Assembly: GCA_903916195.1 (NCBI GenBank)
Contig: CAIWVP010000118.1
Location: forward strand, 1 to 64,000
Reading direction: 5' to 3'
Length of the DNA: 64,000 nt
Source of the DNA: an uncultured Verrucomicrobiota bacterium
Lineage (GTDB): Bacteria > Verrucomicrobiota > Verrucomicrobiia > Limisphaerales > UBA9464
Position numbers and translations under genes: made by a program. Positions 56,501 to 64,000 of this stretch are shown here, one piece after another (the first letter of the stretch is position 1; each line of letters opens with the position of its first letter). The notes beneath the pieces were generated by a model, which made no database searches, was not told the origin of the DNA, and saw only the letters and a list, made by a program, of their open reading frames with translations.

Positions 56501-58546
56501 CAGCTCTACTACACGCTCGACGGCAGCGATCCGCGCCGCGCGGGGTCCACGAACGTCCCGAGCGCATCCGCCAAGCTCTACTCCGGCCCGGTCGCGATCG
56601 GCGCCGACACGAGGCTGACGGTCCGGTCCTTCGACGCGACCAAGCGCCAGGTCACGAGCGGCGGGCCGCGCATGAATTCGCCGTGGTCACGGGCCGTCAC
56701 CGCGAGTTGCACGCTCCGGCCTTCGCCCATCGTGGTGAGCGAGCTGATGTACCATCCTGCCCCGCCTCCCGCCGGCAGCCCGTATCCCCCGGGAAGCTTC
56801 GAGTTCATCGAGCTCGAGAACATCTCCGACCGTGTCGTCGACCTCGTCGGGAGCCGGTTCGTCCGCGGCGTGCAGTTCGTCTTCGCAGAAGGAGGCGCGA
56901 TCACCCAGGTCGCGCCCGGCGGACACGTGCTGCTGGTGCGGGATCCCGCGGCGTTCGCCAGCCGCTATCCCGGCGTCACCGGGATCGCGGGCATGTACGA
57001 CGGGGACCTCGCCGGCGACGGCGAACGCCTCACGATGCTCGGCCCGGTGGGCGAGACGTGGGCGGACTTCACCTACCATCCCTCGCGCGATCCGCTCGCG
57101 GACGGGGCGGGCTTTTCAATCGTCGCGTCGTCCGGGACGCCGGGAGCGACGTGGCGTCTCAGCGCGGCCCCGGGCGGATCTCCCGGCCGCGCCGATCCCG
57201 TGCCCGTGGTCGTGCCCGCGGTCCGCATCGACGAAGTCCTCGCCCATCCGCGCGCCGGCGACAGCGATTTCGTCGAGCTCTCGAATCCTTCCGGGGCTCC
57301 AGCGGACATCGGCGGTTGGTGGTTGAGCGACGACCTCCGCCTGCCCAAGCGCTGGCGCGTGCCCTCCGGCACGAAGATCCCGGCCGGCGGCGCCATCGCG
57401 CTGCGCAAGGACCAGCTCGGCGCGTCGTTCGCGTTGCCCCGCACCGGAGGCGCGATCTGGATCTTCTCGGCGAGCGCGGAAGGCGACCTCACCGGCTGGC
57501 ACCACGGCACGGAGTTCGGTGCCTCGGACAACGGTGTGAGCTTCGGCCGCGAGGTGCTCGGGACGGATGACGAACGCTTCCTCGCTCGCGTCTCGGCGAC
57601 GCCCGGACACCCGGACTCCGCGCCGCTCGTCGGACCGTTGGTGTTCGACGAGATCCATTTCCGGCCGCCACCGACCGCCGCGGGCGCGGACGACACCACC
57701 GGCGAGTTCATCGACCTGCGCAACATCGGGCCGGCCCCGTTGTCGCTCGGCGATCCGGCGCGCCCCCAGGACACCTGGCACGTGCGCGGCGGGATCGACC
57801 TGGATCTCCCGGCGAAGATCGTGGTGCCGATCGGCGGGCACGTGGTGCTGGTGGCTTTCGATCCGCGCGACGATATCGCGGCGCTCGGCCGCTTCCGCGC
57901 CCGCTACGGGCTCCCAGCGGATGCCGTCGTGGTCGGTCCATGGCACGGCGCCCTCAAAGATGCCGGCGAGAGCATCCGCCTGCTCAAACCCGGCGTGCCC
58001 GATCTCGGGACCACGCCGTACGTCCTCGTGGAAGAGGTCGGCTACTCCGCCTCCGCACCTTGGCCGGCCGACACTTCCGGGACCGGTCGTTCTCTGGTCC
58101 GCAGCGCGCGCGACCGGCTCGGCGCCCTGCCTGGAGCATGGACCAGCGCGTGGCCGACACCAGGTTCCGACGACTCCGACTTCGACGGATTGCCCGATGC
58201 CTGGGAATCCGCCAACGGCCTCGACCCGCTGCGCGCGACCGGGGCCGATGGCGGCGATGCCGATGCGGATGGCGACGGTCTGAGCAACCGGCAGGAGTTC
58301 CTGAACCGCACCGACCCCCGTGACCCGGGCGAAGCCCTGCGGATCGGGGTCCAGCTCGGCGACCTGGACGGGCCGCGGACGCGCTTCGCCGCGCCGGCCG
58401 GCAGCACGTTCGTGCTCCAGTCCAGCACGACGTTGGCCGACGGCTGGCAGACCGTGCAGACGATCACCGTCGGGCCCGAAGGGTTCGTCGACGTCGCGTT
58501 GCCCGTCGTGGGCGAGGGCTACTACCGCGTCGTGCCGGCGCCCTGA
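53597..58546 (+). CDS. Giant secreted CotH-kinase and lamin-tail-domain protein
   Basis: A 1649-residue exported protein. From the N-terminus: signal peptide (LRPISLCLLAALFLTGPGARA), a beta-sandwich-like part with WINGREVARHNMP, a lamin-tail domain (about 298-440), a chitobiase-C-type beta domain (about 454-524, VRYTLDGTLPDASSPLYDG), a CotH kinase domain (about 540-940, KVRGSSTAGITKASWAIEWW, GYLLKVDRLDPGD, GPIWDFDRTLGS), a second chitobiase-C-type domain (YYTLDGSDPR), three further lamin-tail domains (about 1040-1490), a calcium-binding type-3-like repeat (DADADGDGLSNRQEFLNRTD) and a short C-terminal domain. CotH of Bacillus phosphorylates spore-coat proteins; in secreted bacterial versions the target is unknown. 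ATG at 53597 is chosen because it gives the signal peptide. Its end overlaps convergent waaF by 25 bp. Confidence 0.88.
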   Translation: MDLRPISLCLLAALFLTGPGARAEEVLGPSGDWRLLPGRAEAPSEWRSPGFDDSTWNAGPAPFFYGLPLAGTELKDMRGVYPGVYLRRTFVAGSVADIGKLTLRALADDGFVAWINGREVARHNMPDGEPGHATLASSPLDEPPTAEDFPVAHPWTVLVEGTNVLAVLASNASLAGSDDFAFAATLIAERDLDPPVVVSRLPVARATVDVIDTAEVVFSEPVEGMEAADLLVNGVPATAMETVAPDHFVFRFTQPAPGPVTFTWRDGHGITDDTGRANAFAGDAWRITLDPKASRAVVTLSEFMADDDRTLVDEDNDSSDWIEVHNGGGSTVKLLGWSLTDDAAAPGKWRFPDIALTPAARLVVFASQKDKTNITGRLHTNFKLSAKGGYLALVAPDGQVVSDFGPSYPPQTRDVSYGRVPGAADRTGYFTTPTPGAPNSVSGQGFASAVVFSRASGPYTTSATVRLSAEGAGASVRYTLDGTLPDASSPLYDGPLHLETTVQLRARAFAPGLLPGPPRSETYLRLSESPFQTPTFTSALPVLVISTFGKQISQSVNTPVTFELFEPVDGLTSLARAPTFATRGGAKVRGSSTAGITKASWAIEWWDEFNQDVEKSVLGMPAESEWVLYAPNNFDLVQIHNPFMYELSRQIGRYAPRTRFVEVYLNRGGTLTAAQWFGTYVLEEKIGIGKHRVDIDRLQPEDRAAPEVTGGYLLKVDRLDPGDSGFSTGGETLGYVDPKEPVVETAQRDPQEQYIRNYFLAFNRALTGVNWRSPQAGYAAYIDTGSWVDHHLLNVLSANPDCLRLSTYLHKPRGGKITFGPIWDFDRTLGSTDGRDANPRAWGGGGSDYFFTYSWWGRLFQDPDFYQLYLDRYQELRDGGPFSTADLLALVDRFADEVRPAEVREGKRWPENRPRGGTYQAEVVRMKSWLSNRVDFIDRQLAQPPGIIPAGGVVVAGSAVTLTGPAGAQLYYTLDGSDPRRAGSTNVPSASAKLYSGPVAIGADTRLTVRSFDATKRQVTSGGPRMNSPWSRAVTASCTLRPSPIVVSELMYHPAPPPAGSPYPPGSFEFIELENISDRVVDLVGSRFVRGVQFVFAEGGAITQVAPGGHVLLVRDPAAFASRYPGVTGIAGMYDGDLAGDGERLTMLGPVGETWADFTYHPSRDPLADGAGFSIVASSGTPGATWRLSAAPGGSPGRADPVPVVVPAVRIDEVLAHPRAGDSDFVELSNPSGAPADIGGWWLSDDLRLPKRWRVPSGTKIPAGGAIALRKDQLGASFALPRTGGAIWIFSASAEGDLTGWHHGTEFGASDNGVSFGREVLGTDDERFLARVSATPGHPDSAPLVGPLVFDEIHFRPPPTAAGADDTTGEFIDLRNIGPAPLSLGDPARPQDTWHVRGGIDLDLPAKIVVPIGGHVVLVAFDPRDDIAALGRFRARYGLPADAVVVGPWHGALKDAGESIRLLKPGVPDLGTTPYVLVEEVGYSASAPWPADTSGTGRSLVRSARDRLGALPGAWTSAWPTPGSDDSDFDGLPDAWESANGLDPLRATGADGGDADADGDGLSNRQEFLNRTDPRDPGEALRIGVQLGDLDGPRTRFAAPAGSTFVLQSSTTLADGWQTVQTITVGPEGFVDVALPVVGEGYYRVVPAP

Positions 58547-59679
58547 ACGGCGCGCACGACGGCGTCGACCACGAGATCCGTCGTGATCGCCGCCATACAA
58601 CGGAGATCGATCGGGCACTCGCGCAGGAAGCACGGCGCACACGGCGCCGCGGCCCGCAACAATAGGTGCCGCGGATCGCCGGGGAGGCCGGGGCCGGTGA
58701 GCTCGGGCGACGTGCTGCCGAACGGCACGACCACCGGCGTCCCCACCGCGGCGGCGACATGCATCGGACCGGTGTCGTTGGTGATCACGACGCGGCACGC
58801 GGCGAGCGCGGCGCACAACTCGCGGAGAGAAGTCCGGCCGGCGAGGACGCGGACCGGCGCCCGGCGCCCCGGACCCGGCACCTGGAGCGCGGCCGCGATC
58901 TCTTCGGCCAGCGGCACGTCGGCCTTGCCACCGAAGAGGGCGAAACCGCAGCCGAGGCGAAGGTGCAATCCGCGCGCGGCCTCGACGAAGCGTTCCTTCG
59001 GCCAGCGTTTCGCCGGGCCGTACTCGGCGCCCGCGTTGAGGCCGATCCACGTCGTGTCCGGGACCAGACCGGAGCGTTCCCGCTCCGCGACCTGCTCCGC
59101 CGGCGTCACCTGGAGATGCGGCGCGACCGGTGCGACGTCGCCGCCGAGATGGCCCACGAGGCGGAGATAATGGTGGATCTGGTGTGAAGACCGGGGAGCG
59201 ACCAGGGACGATCCGTCGAGGCCGGCGACGAGCCGGGAGATCTCGGGGGCGCTGCGCTTCCGCATCGTGACCACTCCGGGCGCGGGCGGGACCCCGTCGG
59301 TCAACATCCAGTCGCGCCACGGCCACGCGCCGCCGACACGGCGCGGGATGCGCGCGAGCCAGGCCTCCAGCCCGGACCGGGGCGAATTCGGCAACAACAG
59401 CGCGAGGCCGGCCCGTTCGGCACGCAGCCGGCGCGCGACCGACCAAACGCTCTCTTTGGCGGCGAAGGCCAGCACGCGATCGACCGACGGATGACCGGGC
59501 CAGAGCCCGGCGAGCTTCTCGTGGGTGAGCAGCACGATCTCGGCATCCGGGAACCGTTCGCGCAACCTGCGCAGCGCAGGCGTCGACATCACCGCGTCAC
59601 CGAGCCAGTTCACGCCGCGGACGACGATGCGGCGAGGGTCGCCTCCCGATGGATGCGGTCGCGGCGTCGGCACGGTCAT
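58522..59679 (-). CDS. waaF: ADP-heptose--LPS heptosyltransferase family glycosyltransferase (GT9)
   Basis: A 385-residue GT9 enzyme. N-terminal part: RRIVVRGVNWLGDAVMSTPALRRL, typical of WaaF-like enzymes. C-terminal sugar-nucleotide part: GLNAGAEYGPAKRWPKERF and ITNDTGPMHVAAAVGTPVV with SPELTGP. WaaF adds the second heptose to the LPS core; GT9 members share this fold, so the heptose-II role is the best guess rather than proved. It starts with ATG at 59679 overlapping the lpxL stop as ATGA, preceded by GAGGAGG, one of the few good ribosome sites. The 3' end overlaps the convergent CotH gene by 25 bp. Confidence 0.87.
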   Translation of the reverse strand: MTVPTPRPHPSGGDPRRIVVRGVNWLGDAVMSTPALRRLRERFPDAEIVLLTHEKLAGLWPGHPSVDRVLAFAAKESVWSVARRLRAERAGLALLLPNSPRSGLEAWLARIPRRVGGAWPWRDWMLTDGVPPAPGVVTMRKRSAPEISRLVAGLDGSSLVAPRSSHQIHHYLRLVGHLGGDVAPVAPHLQVTPAEQVAERERSGLVPDTTWIGLNAGAEYGPAKRWPKERFVEAARGLHLRLGCGFALFGGKADVPLAEEIAAALQVPGPGRRAPVRVLAGRTSLRELCAALAACRVVITNDTGPMHVAAAVGTPVVVPFGSTSPELTGPGLPGDPRHLLLRAAAPCAPCFLRECPIDLRCMAAITTDLVVDAVVRAVQGAGTTR

Positions 59680-60599
59680 CCCTCCTCGTCGGACCCGGCC
59701 TGGGCCTTGGCGCCGGGGCGTTGCCAGCGGCTCGCGGGTTTCCAGCGGCGGTGGACCCAGAACCAGTTGGCCGGATCCCGCCGGACGCCGGCCTCGAGAG
59801 CCGCGTTGATGTCGCGCATCAACGCCTCGACGGTCCTCGGCGCGCCGGCGGCGTCGCGGACCGGGATCACCGGACCCGCCTCGACCCGCCAGCGGGCGAG
59901 CCCGGTCCGGTAGCAGACCGCGGTGAAGATCGGGGCATCGTAGCGAAGCGCGAAGACGGCGCAGGCCGGGTTGCAGGAGCAATCTTGGCCGAGGAAGGGC
60001 AACCACAGGCCCCGGTCGCCGCCGTGCTGGTCGCACAGCAGGGCGAGCACGGTCTTGCCGGCGTTCATCGCCTTGCGGATCTGGTAGGCCTCGGTCCGCC
60101 GCTCGAAGAAACGGGTGCCGCTCCGTTCGCGCAGCCCGAGGAAGATCTGGTTCAACGCCGGTTGGCGCAGCGCGCGGTAGGTGGTCGCGATGGTCCAGCC
60201 GGGCAGCTGTTCCTTCGACCGGGCGTAGAGCTCGAAGTTGCCGAAGTGCCCGACCGCGGCGACGACGCTCGGGCTGTCGGCCGGGACGGCCTCGTGCAGC
60301 CCGACCCATTCGAGCCGCTCGGCGATGGCGGCAGCGGACATCGACGCGGTCTTGAGAGCGCAAAGGTAGTTCTCGCCGAGCCGCCGGAAGTTCTCCTTCG
60401 CGATGGCGTGCCGTTCTCCGGCGGGCTTCTCGGCGCCGAACACGAGGTCGAGGTTCGCAAGCGCGACCTTCCGGTGCCGGGCGTCGAGGAGGAAGGCGAG
60501 CGCCCCGCCCGCCCGCCCGATGCGCGCCACGAGATCTAGCGGCAAGGCCTGGACCAGCGCGATGAACGCGCGGGCGAAGAGGACGAGGATCACGTTCAC
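59676..60599 (-). CDS. lpxL: Lipid A late acyltransferase (LpxL/HtrB family)
   Basis: A 307-residue membrane-associated acyltransferase with an N-terminal membrane segment (ILVLFARAFIALVQALPLDL). The catalytic HX4E-type motif is visible as VGHFGNFEL, followed by FFERRTEAYQIRKAMNAGKT, LLCDQHGGDRGLWLPFLGQ and HRRWK at the C-terminal end. It adds a secondary acyl chain to lipid A from acyl-ACP. A GTG start at 60599 overlaps the lpxK stop as GTGA, which fixes the start and implies coupling; the waaF start overlaps its own stop. Assignment to LpxL rather than LpxM is by general likeness. Confidence 0.9.
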   Translation of the reverse strand: MNVILVLFARAFIALVQALPLDLVARIGRAGGALAFLLDARHRKVALANLDLVFGAEKPAGERHAIAKENFRRLGENYLCALKTASMSAAAIAERLEWVGLHEAVPADSPSVVAAVGHFGNFELYARSKEQLPGWTIATTYRALRQPALNQIFLGLRERSGTRFFERRTEAYQIRKAMNAGKTVLALLCDQHGGDRGLWLPFLGQDCSCNPACAVFALRYDAPIFTAVCYRTGLARWRVEAGPVIPVRDAAGAPRTVEALMRDINAALEAGVRRDPANWFWVHRRWKPASRWQRPGAKAQAGSDEEG

Positions 60600-61789
60600 T
60601 TGAAGCAGATGCGGCGGACGGCCTCGTCGAAGCCACCGGCGCCGGCAGTGATCTTGATCTCGACGCGCATGAACCAGATGGGCACGTCGCGGCGGTCGAG
60701 CTTCGGGAAGCGGACGGCGTCCTTCTGCGTGGTCACCACCATGTCGGCGCGGCGTTTCTTGGCGCGGTTGATGGCGTCGAGCACCTCTTGCTGGCTGAAG
60801 CGGTGGTGATCGGCGAAGCGCCGCGCGAGCACGACCTCGGCGCCGAGCTCCACGAGCTTCTGCTCGAAGCTCTCCGGCTGCGCGATGCCGCTGAAGCTGG
60901 CGACGCGCTTGCCCCGGAGCAGGTCGAGCCCGGCCCGCTCGCCGGTGAAGACATCCTCGAAATAGAGCGGATGGTGGACGCACTCCACGATCTCGGCGCG
61001 CGGGTTGAGCCGCGCGAGACGGACGCGGAGGTCGTCGGTCCGACGGCTGCGCTCGGGCGTGCCGCGGTCGACCTTGGTGAGGAAGACGACGCTGGCGCGG
61101 GAGAGATGCGAGGGCGGTTCGCGGAGCGTGCCGCGCGGGAGCAGATGCTCGTTGCCGAACGGCTGCTGGGCATCCACCAGCACGACGTCGGTGCGGCGGC
61201 CGCGGAGCTTCCAGTACTGGAAGCCGTCGTCGAGCAGCAGCGTGTCGCAGCCGAAGCGCTCGACCGCATAGCGGCCGGCCTTCACGCGGTCCTTGTCCAC
61301 GAGGACGACGACGTCGCGGAGGTTCGACGCGAGCATGTAGGGCTCGTCCCCGGAGGTCTCGGAATCGAGCAGCAGCGAGCAGCCGTCGCTCACGACGCGG
61401 GGCGGCGTGGTGTCCTCGCGGAGCAGGATCTTGTCGAGCAGTCGCTCGCGGAGCGGCTTGGGACGGGAGCGGTATCCGCGGGAGAGGATGGCGACCTTGC
61501 GTCCGGCGTCCTGCAGCGCGCGGGCGAACTTCTCCACGACGGGCGTCTTGCCGGTGCCGCCGACGGTGAGGTTGCCGATGGCGATGACCTGCACGCCGAG
61601 CGTGGAATCGCGGAGGATGCGCGCGTTGTAGAGCACGCGCCGGAGCTTCACCGCGACACCGAACACGCGGCTGAGCATGAGCAGCACGAAGCGGACGGCC
61701 GCGGCCTTCTTGCCGGGCCGTTGCTGGAAGATGACATCGAGCAGCCACGTCTCGGCCTGCTCTGAGAATTCTCGCCACGACTCGCGCAC
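60596..61789 (-). CDS. lpxK: Tetraacyldisaccharide 4'-kinase
   Basis: A 397-residue LpxK, which phosphorylates the 4' position of the lipid A disaccharide at the inner-membrane face. It has an N-terminal hydrophobic segment, the P-loop IAIGNLTVGGTGKTPVVEK, then AILSRGYRSRPKP (RGY motif), VVLVDKDRVKAGRYA and LLLDDGFQYWKLRG with the DDGFQ acidic element, all standard for LpxK. It is longer than the E. coli enzyme (328) by a C-terminal region. It follows moeA after 85 bp, and lpxL overlaps its stop. Confidence 0.95.
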   Translation of the reverse strand: MRESWREFSEQAETWLLDVIFQQRPGKKAAAVRFVLLMLSRVFGVAVKLRRVLYNARILRDSTLGVQVIAIGNLTVGGTGKTPVVEKFARALQDAGRKVAILSRGYRSRPKPLRERLLDKILLREDTTPPRVVSDGCSLLLDSETSGDEPYMLASNLRDVVVLVDKDRVKAGRYAVERFGCDTLLLDDGFQYWKLRGRRTDVVLVDAQQPFGNEHLLPRGTLREPPSHLSRASVVFLTKVDRGTPERSRRTDDLRVRLARLNPRAEIVECVHHPLYFEDVFTGERAGLDLLRGKRVASFSGIAQPESFEQKLVELGAEVVLARRFADHHRFSQQEVLDAINRAKKRRADMVVTTQKDAVRFPKLDRRDVPIWFMRVEIKITAGAGGFDEAVRRICFK

Positions 61790-61874
61790 GGTCCGGCCAC
61801 CTTGCCAAGCGGCGCCTCCCGGGCGGAAGACGGAACTGCGGCGGATCCTGGTGACGCCGGGGCCCGCGGTCGTC

Positions 61875-63065
61875 TCACCAGCGGATCACGCGGACCGCCG
61901 TCCCCGCCGCCAACGTCGTGCGAGGCGGCACGTCGACCAACCCGTCGGCCGCCGCCAGCGATCCGAGCAGATGCGACGCCTGCGCTCCGCTGGCGCGGAC
62001 CGTGCCATCCGCATCGGTCGCGACGCGGACGAAATGCCGGCGTCCATCGGGATTCGAGAGCGGCCCTTCCAACCTGCCCGGGGTCGAGGGCGGACCGTGG
62101 TCGGCGATGCCTTGCAACCGGCGCAACGCCGGCAGCACGAGCAGCACCGAGGTGACGAACGCCGACACCGGGTTGCCCGGCAGCCCGAAAAGGAACTTGC
62201 CCTCATGGAGGCCGAAGAAAAACGGCTTCCCGGGCCTGAGCGCCAGTCTCCAGAACTCGAGCTCGCCGCCGAGCGCGGTGAACTCCGCCTTCACGAGGTC
62301 GTGCTCGCCCACCGACGCGCCGCCCACGGTGACCACCACGTCCGCCACCGCGAAGGCCCCGGCCAAAGCCGACCGGAGCACCTCCGCGTCATCCGGCACG
62401 CACCGCGCCGCCACCGGGACACCGCCGGCGCGGCGGACCAGCGCGGCGAGCATGGCGGTGTTGCTCTCGTGGATCTCGCCGGGTCCGAGCGGTGCGCCGG
62501 GCGGGCGGAGCTCGGACCCGTTCGCAAGGATCACGACACGCGGCGCGCGATGGACCGTCACCTCGGCAAACCCTGCTGCTCCGAGCAGAGCGATCTGCTG
62601 CGGCCCGAGCACCGTGCCGGCGGCGACGATCCGCGCGCCTCTCCGCACGTCCTCGCCCCGGAACCGGACGTCCTCCCACGGCTTCACGCCTTCGCGGACG
62701 ACCACGCGCGTCGGGTCGGCAGGGTCGACGTCGACGTCTTCTTGCATCACCACGGCATCGGTTCCCGCGGGCATGGGCGCGCCGGTGAAGACGCGGACGC
62801 ATCCACCCGGGCCGACGATGCCCGCGAATCCGACGCCCGCAGCCGCCCGACCGACCACCCGGAGCGACGCGGGGACGGTCGCGGTGTCTGCGGCGCGCAA
62901 GGCGTAGCCGTCCATCGCCGAGTTGTCGAAGGGCGGCAGGTCCCGCGGGCTGGCGACGTCGGCTGCAGCGACGCGGCCATCGGCAGCGGCGACGGGCACG
63001 GGCTCGGCGGGGAGGGCGACGAGGGCGGCAAGCAGGCGCTCGCGGGCGGTCTCGAGGGCGAGCAT
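61875..63065 (-). CDS. moeA: Molybdopterin molybdotransferase
   Basis: A 396-residue MoeA that inserts molybdate into adenylated molybdopterin. Domain signs: FDNSAMDGYALRAADT (first domain), NGSELRPPGAPLGPGEIHESN (in two parts: NGSELRPP, GPGEIHESN), TVGGASVGEHDLVK in the central MoCF domain and LPGNPVSAFVTSV. Length matches the family. It lies between the wecA-like gene (10 bp upstream) and lpxK (85 bp downstream) on one strand, an unusual place for a cofactor gene; no other moa/mob genes appear. Confidence 0.95.
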   Translation of the reverse strand: MLALETARERLLAALVALPAEPVPVAAADGRVAAADVASPRDLPPFDNSAMDGYALRAADTATVPASLRVVGRAAAGVGFAGIVGPGGCVRVFTGAPMPAGTDAVVMQEDVDVDPADPTRVVVREGVKPWEDVRFRGEDVRRGARIVAAGTVLGPQQIALLGAAGFAEVTVHRAPRVVILANGSELRPPGAPLGPGEIHESNTAMLAALVRRAGGVPVAARCVPDDAEVLRSALAGAFAVADVVVTVGGASVGEHDLVKAEFTALGGELEFWRLALRPGKPFFFGLHEGKFLFGLPGNPVSAFVTSVLLVLPALRRLQGIADHGPPSTPGRLEGPLSNPDGRRHFVRVATDADGTVRASGAQASHLLGSLAAADGLVDVPPRTTLAAGTAVRVIRW

Positions 63066-63075
63066 CCCGGATCCT

Positions 63076-64000
63076 TCAGTCGACGTGCTTTTCCGTCTTG
63101 GCGGAGGAGGCGCGGGACCAGAGCTTCCAGAGCGTGGCGACGCCGGCCCCGAGCAACGCGAAAAGCACGCTGAGCTGGAACTGGAGGCCGATCCCCACCG
63201 CGGTCAGCAGCACCGCGAACGTCCCGGTCACGCAGGCCACCCCGTAGAGCAGCCAGGATGCCTGCCCATGGTTGAGACCGAGCGAGAGCAGACGGTGGTG
63301 CACATGGCTCTTGTCCGCGTGGAAGACCGATGCGCCGCGGCGCCAGCGCTTGAACATCACGCGCAAGGTGTCGAAGAGCGGCAACCCGAAGAGGATCAGC
63401 GGCACCGAGACCAGCGGGCTGGCCGCCTGCCCGTTGTCCCGGAAGAGCGAGATGATACCGACGCAGGCGAGCACGACCCCGATCGTCAGGCTGCCCGAAT
63501 CGCCGAGGAAGATCCGCGCCGGGGAATGGTTGTGCGGCAGGAACCCGAGGCAGGCCCCGGCCAGCGACACCGTCAGCAGCGCCACGACGACGTTGCCGGT
63601 GAGGGCGTTGATGACGGCCAAGGCGATCGCCATGCAGACGGTGACGCCGGAGACGAGGCCGTCGATGCCGTCGAGCAGGTTGATGGCGTTGGTGACGCCG
63701 ACGATCCAGATCAGCGTGACCGGCAGGCCGAACCAGCCGAGATGGATGAGGCCGCCGAGAGGGTTCTGGAATGTCTCGATCCGGTACCCCCCGATCCAGA
63801 GGCCGATGGCGATCGTGGACTGGGCCAAGAACTTCTTCGTCGCATCGGCGCCCTTGATGTCGTCGTAGACCCCCAGCGATAACATCGCCGTCGCCCCGAG
63901 GATGAGCGTGAAGAACAGCTTCTCGTAGTTCTTGAACTCCTCGGTGATCGGGTTGTGGAGCAGATAGAGGCCGGCCCACGGCAACAGGAAGCCGAGGTAC
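63076..64000 (-). CDS. WecA/TagO-type undecaprenyl-phosphate GlcNAc-1-phosphate transferase (partial, N-terminus missing)
   Basis: A membrane protein whose frame stays open to the end of the window, so about the first 50-100 residues are outside. The 308 residues seen include the cytoplasmic substrate loops LGVYDDIKGADATKKF, TNAINLLDGIDGLVSG, FLGDSGSLTIG and HADKSHVHHRLLSLG (the HADxxHxHH motif of GlcNAc-type enzymes), with several hydrophobic helices between. It transfers GlcNAc-1-phosphate or a related sugar to undecaprenyl phosphate, starting O-antigen, teichuronic or exopolysaccharide chains. It heads the wecA-moeA-lpxK-lpxL-waaF run, and a sugar-phosphate transferase also lies at the other end of this window. 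Confidence 0.92.
   Translation of the reverse strand, partial: YLGFLLPWAGLYLLHNPITEEFKNYEKLFFTLILGATAMLSLGVYDDIKGADATKKFLAQSTIAIGLWIGGYRIETFQNPLGGLIHLGWFGLPVTLIWIVGVTNAINLLDGIDGLVSGVTVCMAIALAVINALTGNVVVALLTVSLAGACLGFLPHNHSPARIFLGDSGSLTIGVVLACVGIISLFRDNGQAASPLVSVPLILFGLPLFDTLRVMFKRWRRGASVFHADKSHVHHRLLSLGLNHGQASWLLYGVACVTGTFAVLLTAVGIGLQFQLSVLFALLGAGVATLWKLWSRASSAKTEKHVD

Overview
The window is a 64-kb, GC-rich, densely coded bacterial chromosome segment. It most likely comes from a Verrucomicrobiota, and within that phylum plausibly the Limisphaerales/Pedosphaera group. That placement is inference from gene content: a long chlamydial-type GreA fusion, a DUF4340/GldG-type ABC cluster, a prepilin-type protein with a short basic leader, a giant CotH/lamin-tail secreted protein, and a Gram-negative envelope set (LpxK, LpxL, heptosyltransferase, Mla-type lipid transport). 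No rRNA, tRNA, CRISPR array, complete insertion sequence or prophage was seen.

Layout. 1-4458: end of a sugar-phosphate transferase, an Mla-like lipid transport operon (mlaE-mlaF-mlaD, minus strand) and a fused Lrp-like/siroheme-decarboxylase-like protein. 4724-8094: hisD, hisC and a phosphodiester glycosidase. 8107-14016: secA, a Tat-exported TIM-barrel protein and uvrC. 14084-17807: a hicAB toxin-antitoxin pair beside a truncated copy of an SGNH hydrolase gene, the intact SGNH gene, a transglutaminase and a small Cys-rich protein. 18151-27518: 6-phosphogluconolactonase, an AsmA-like protein and a four-gene Gld-type ABC transporter. 27656-32434: argJ, a MutH-like nuclease, argB, rnhA and argD. 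32571-38369: assimilatory sulfate reduction (cysI, cysH, cysD, cysN) with a peroxiredoxin. 38402-44884: a TRIC-type channel, purL, an NtrC-type regulator and a membrane glycosyltransferase. 45384-53460: a prepilin-like protein, mnmA, rsmB, the long greA, a frameshifted PAS-AraC gene, a repeat-rich secreted protein and asd. 53597-64000: the CotH protein, then a minus-strand wecA-moeA-lpxK-lpxL-waaF run for surface polysaccharide and lipid A.

Most of the window is housekeeping metabolism and envelope biogenesis. Translational coupling is frequent (ATGA or GTGA overlaps at mlaE/mlaF, argB/rnhA, lpxK/lpxL and lpxL/waaF), and Shine-Dalgarno sequences are rare except at a few genes. The sulfate genes and the siroheme-related fusion may be linked, because CysI uses siroheme.

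I found no convincing wholly new multi-gene system. The points most worth checking are: an Mla-type ATPase that has lost most of its hydrolysis motifs; a MutH-fold nuclease inside the arginine cluster; an in-frame palindromic insert in uvrC; the decayed SGNH copy next to hicAB; a nucleotidyltransferase-like remnant between cysD and cysN; and the frameshifted PAS-AraC regulator.
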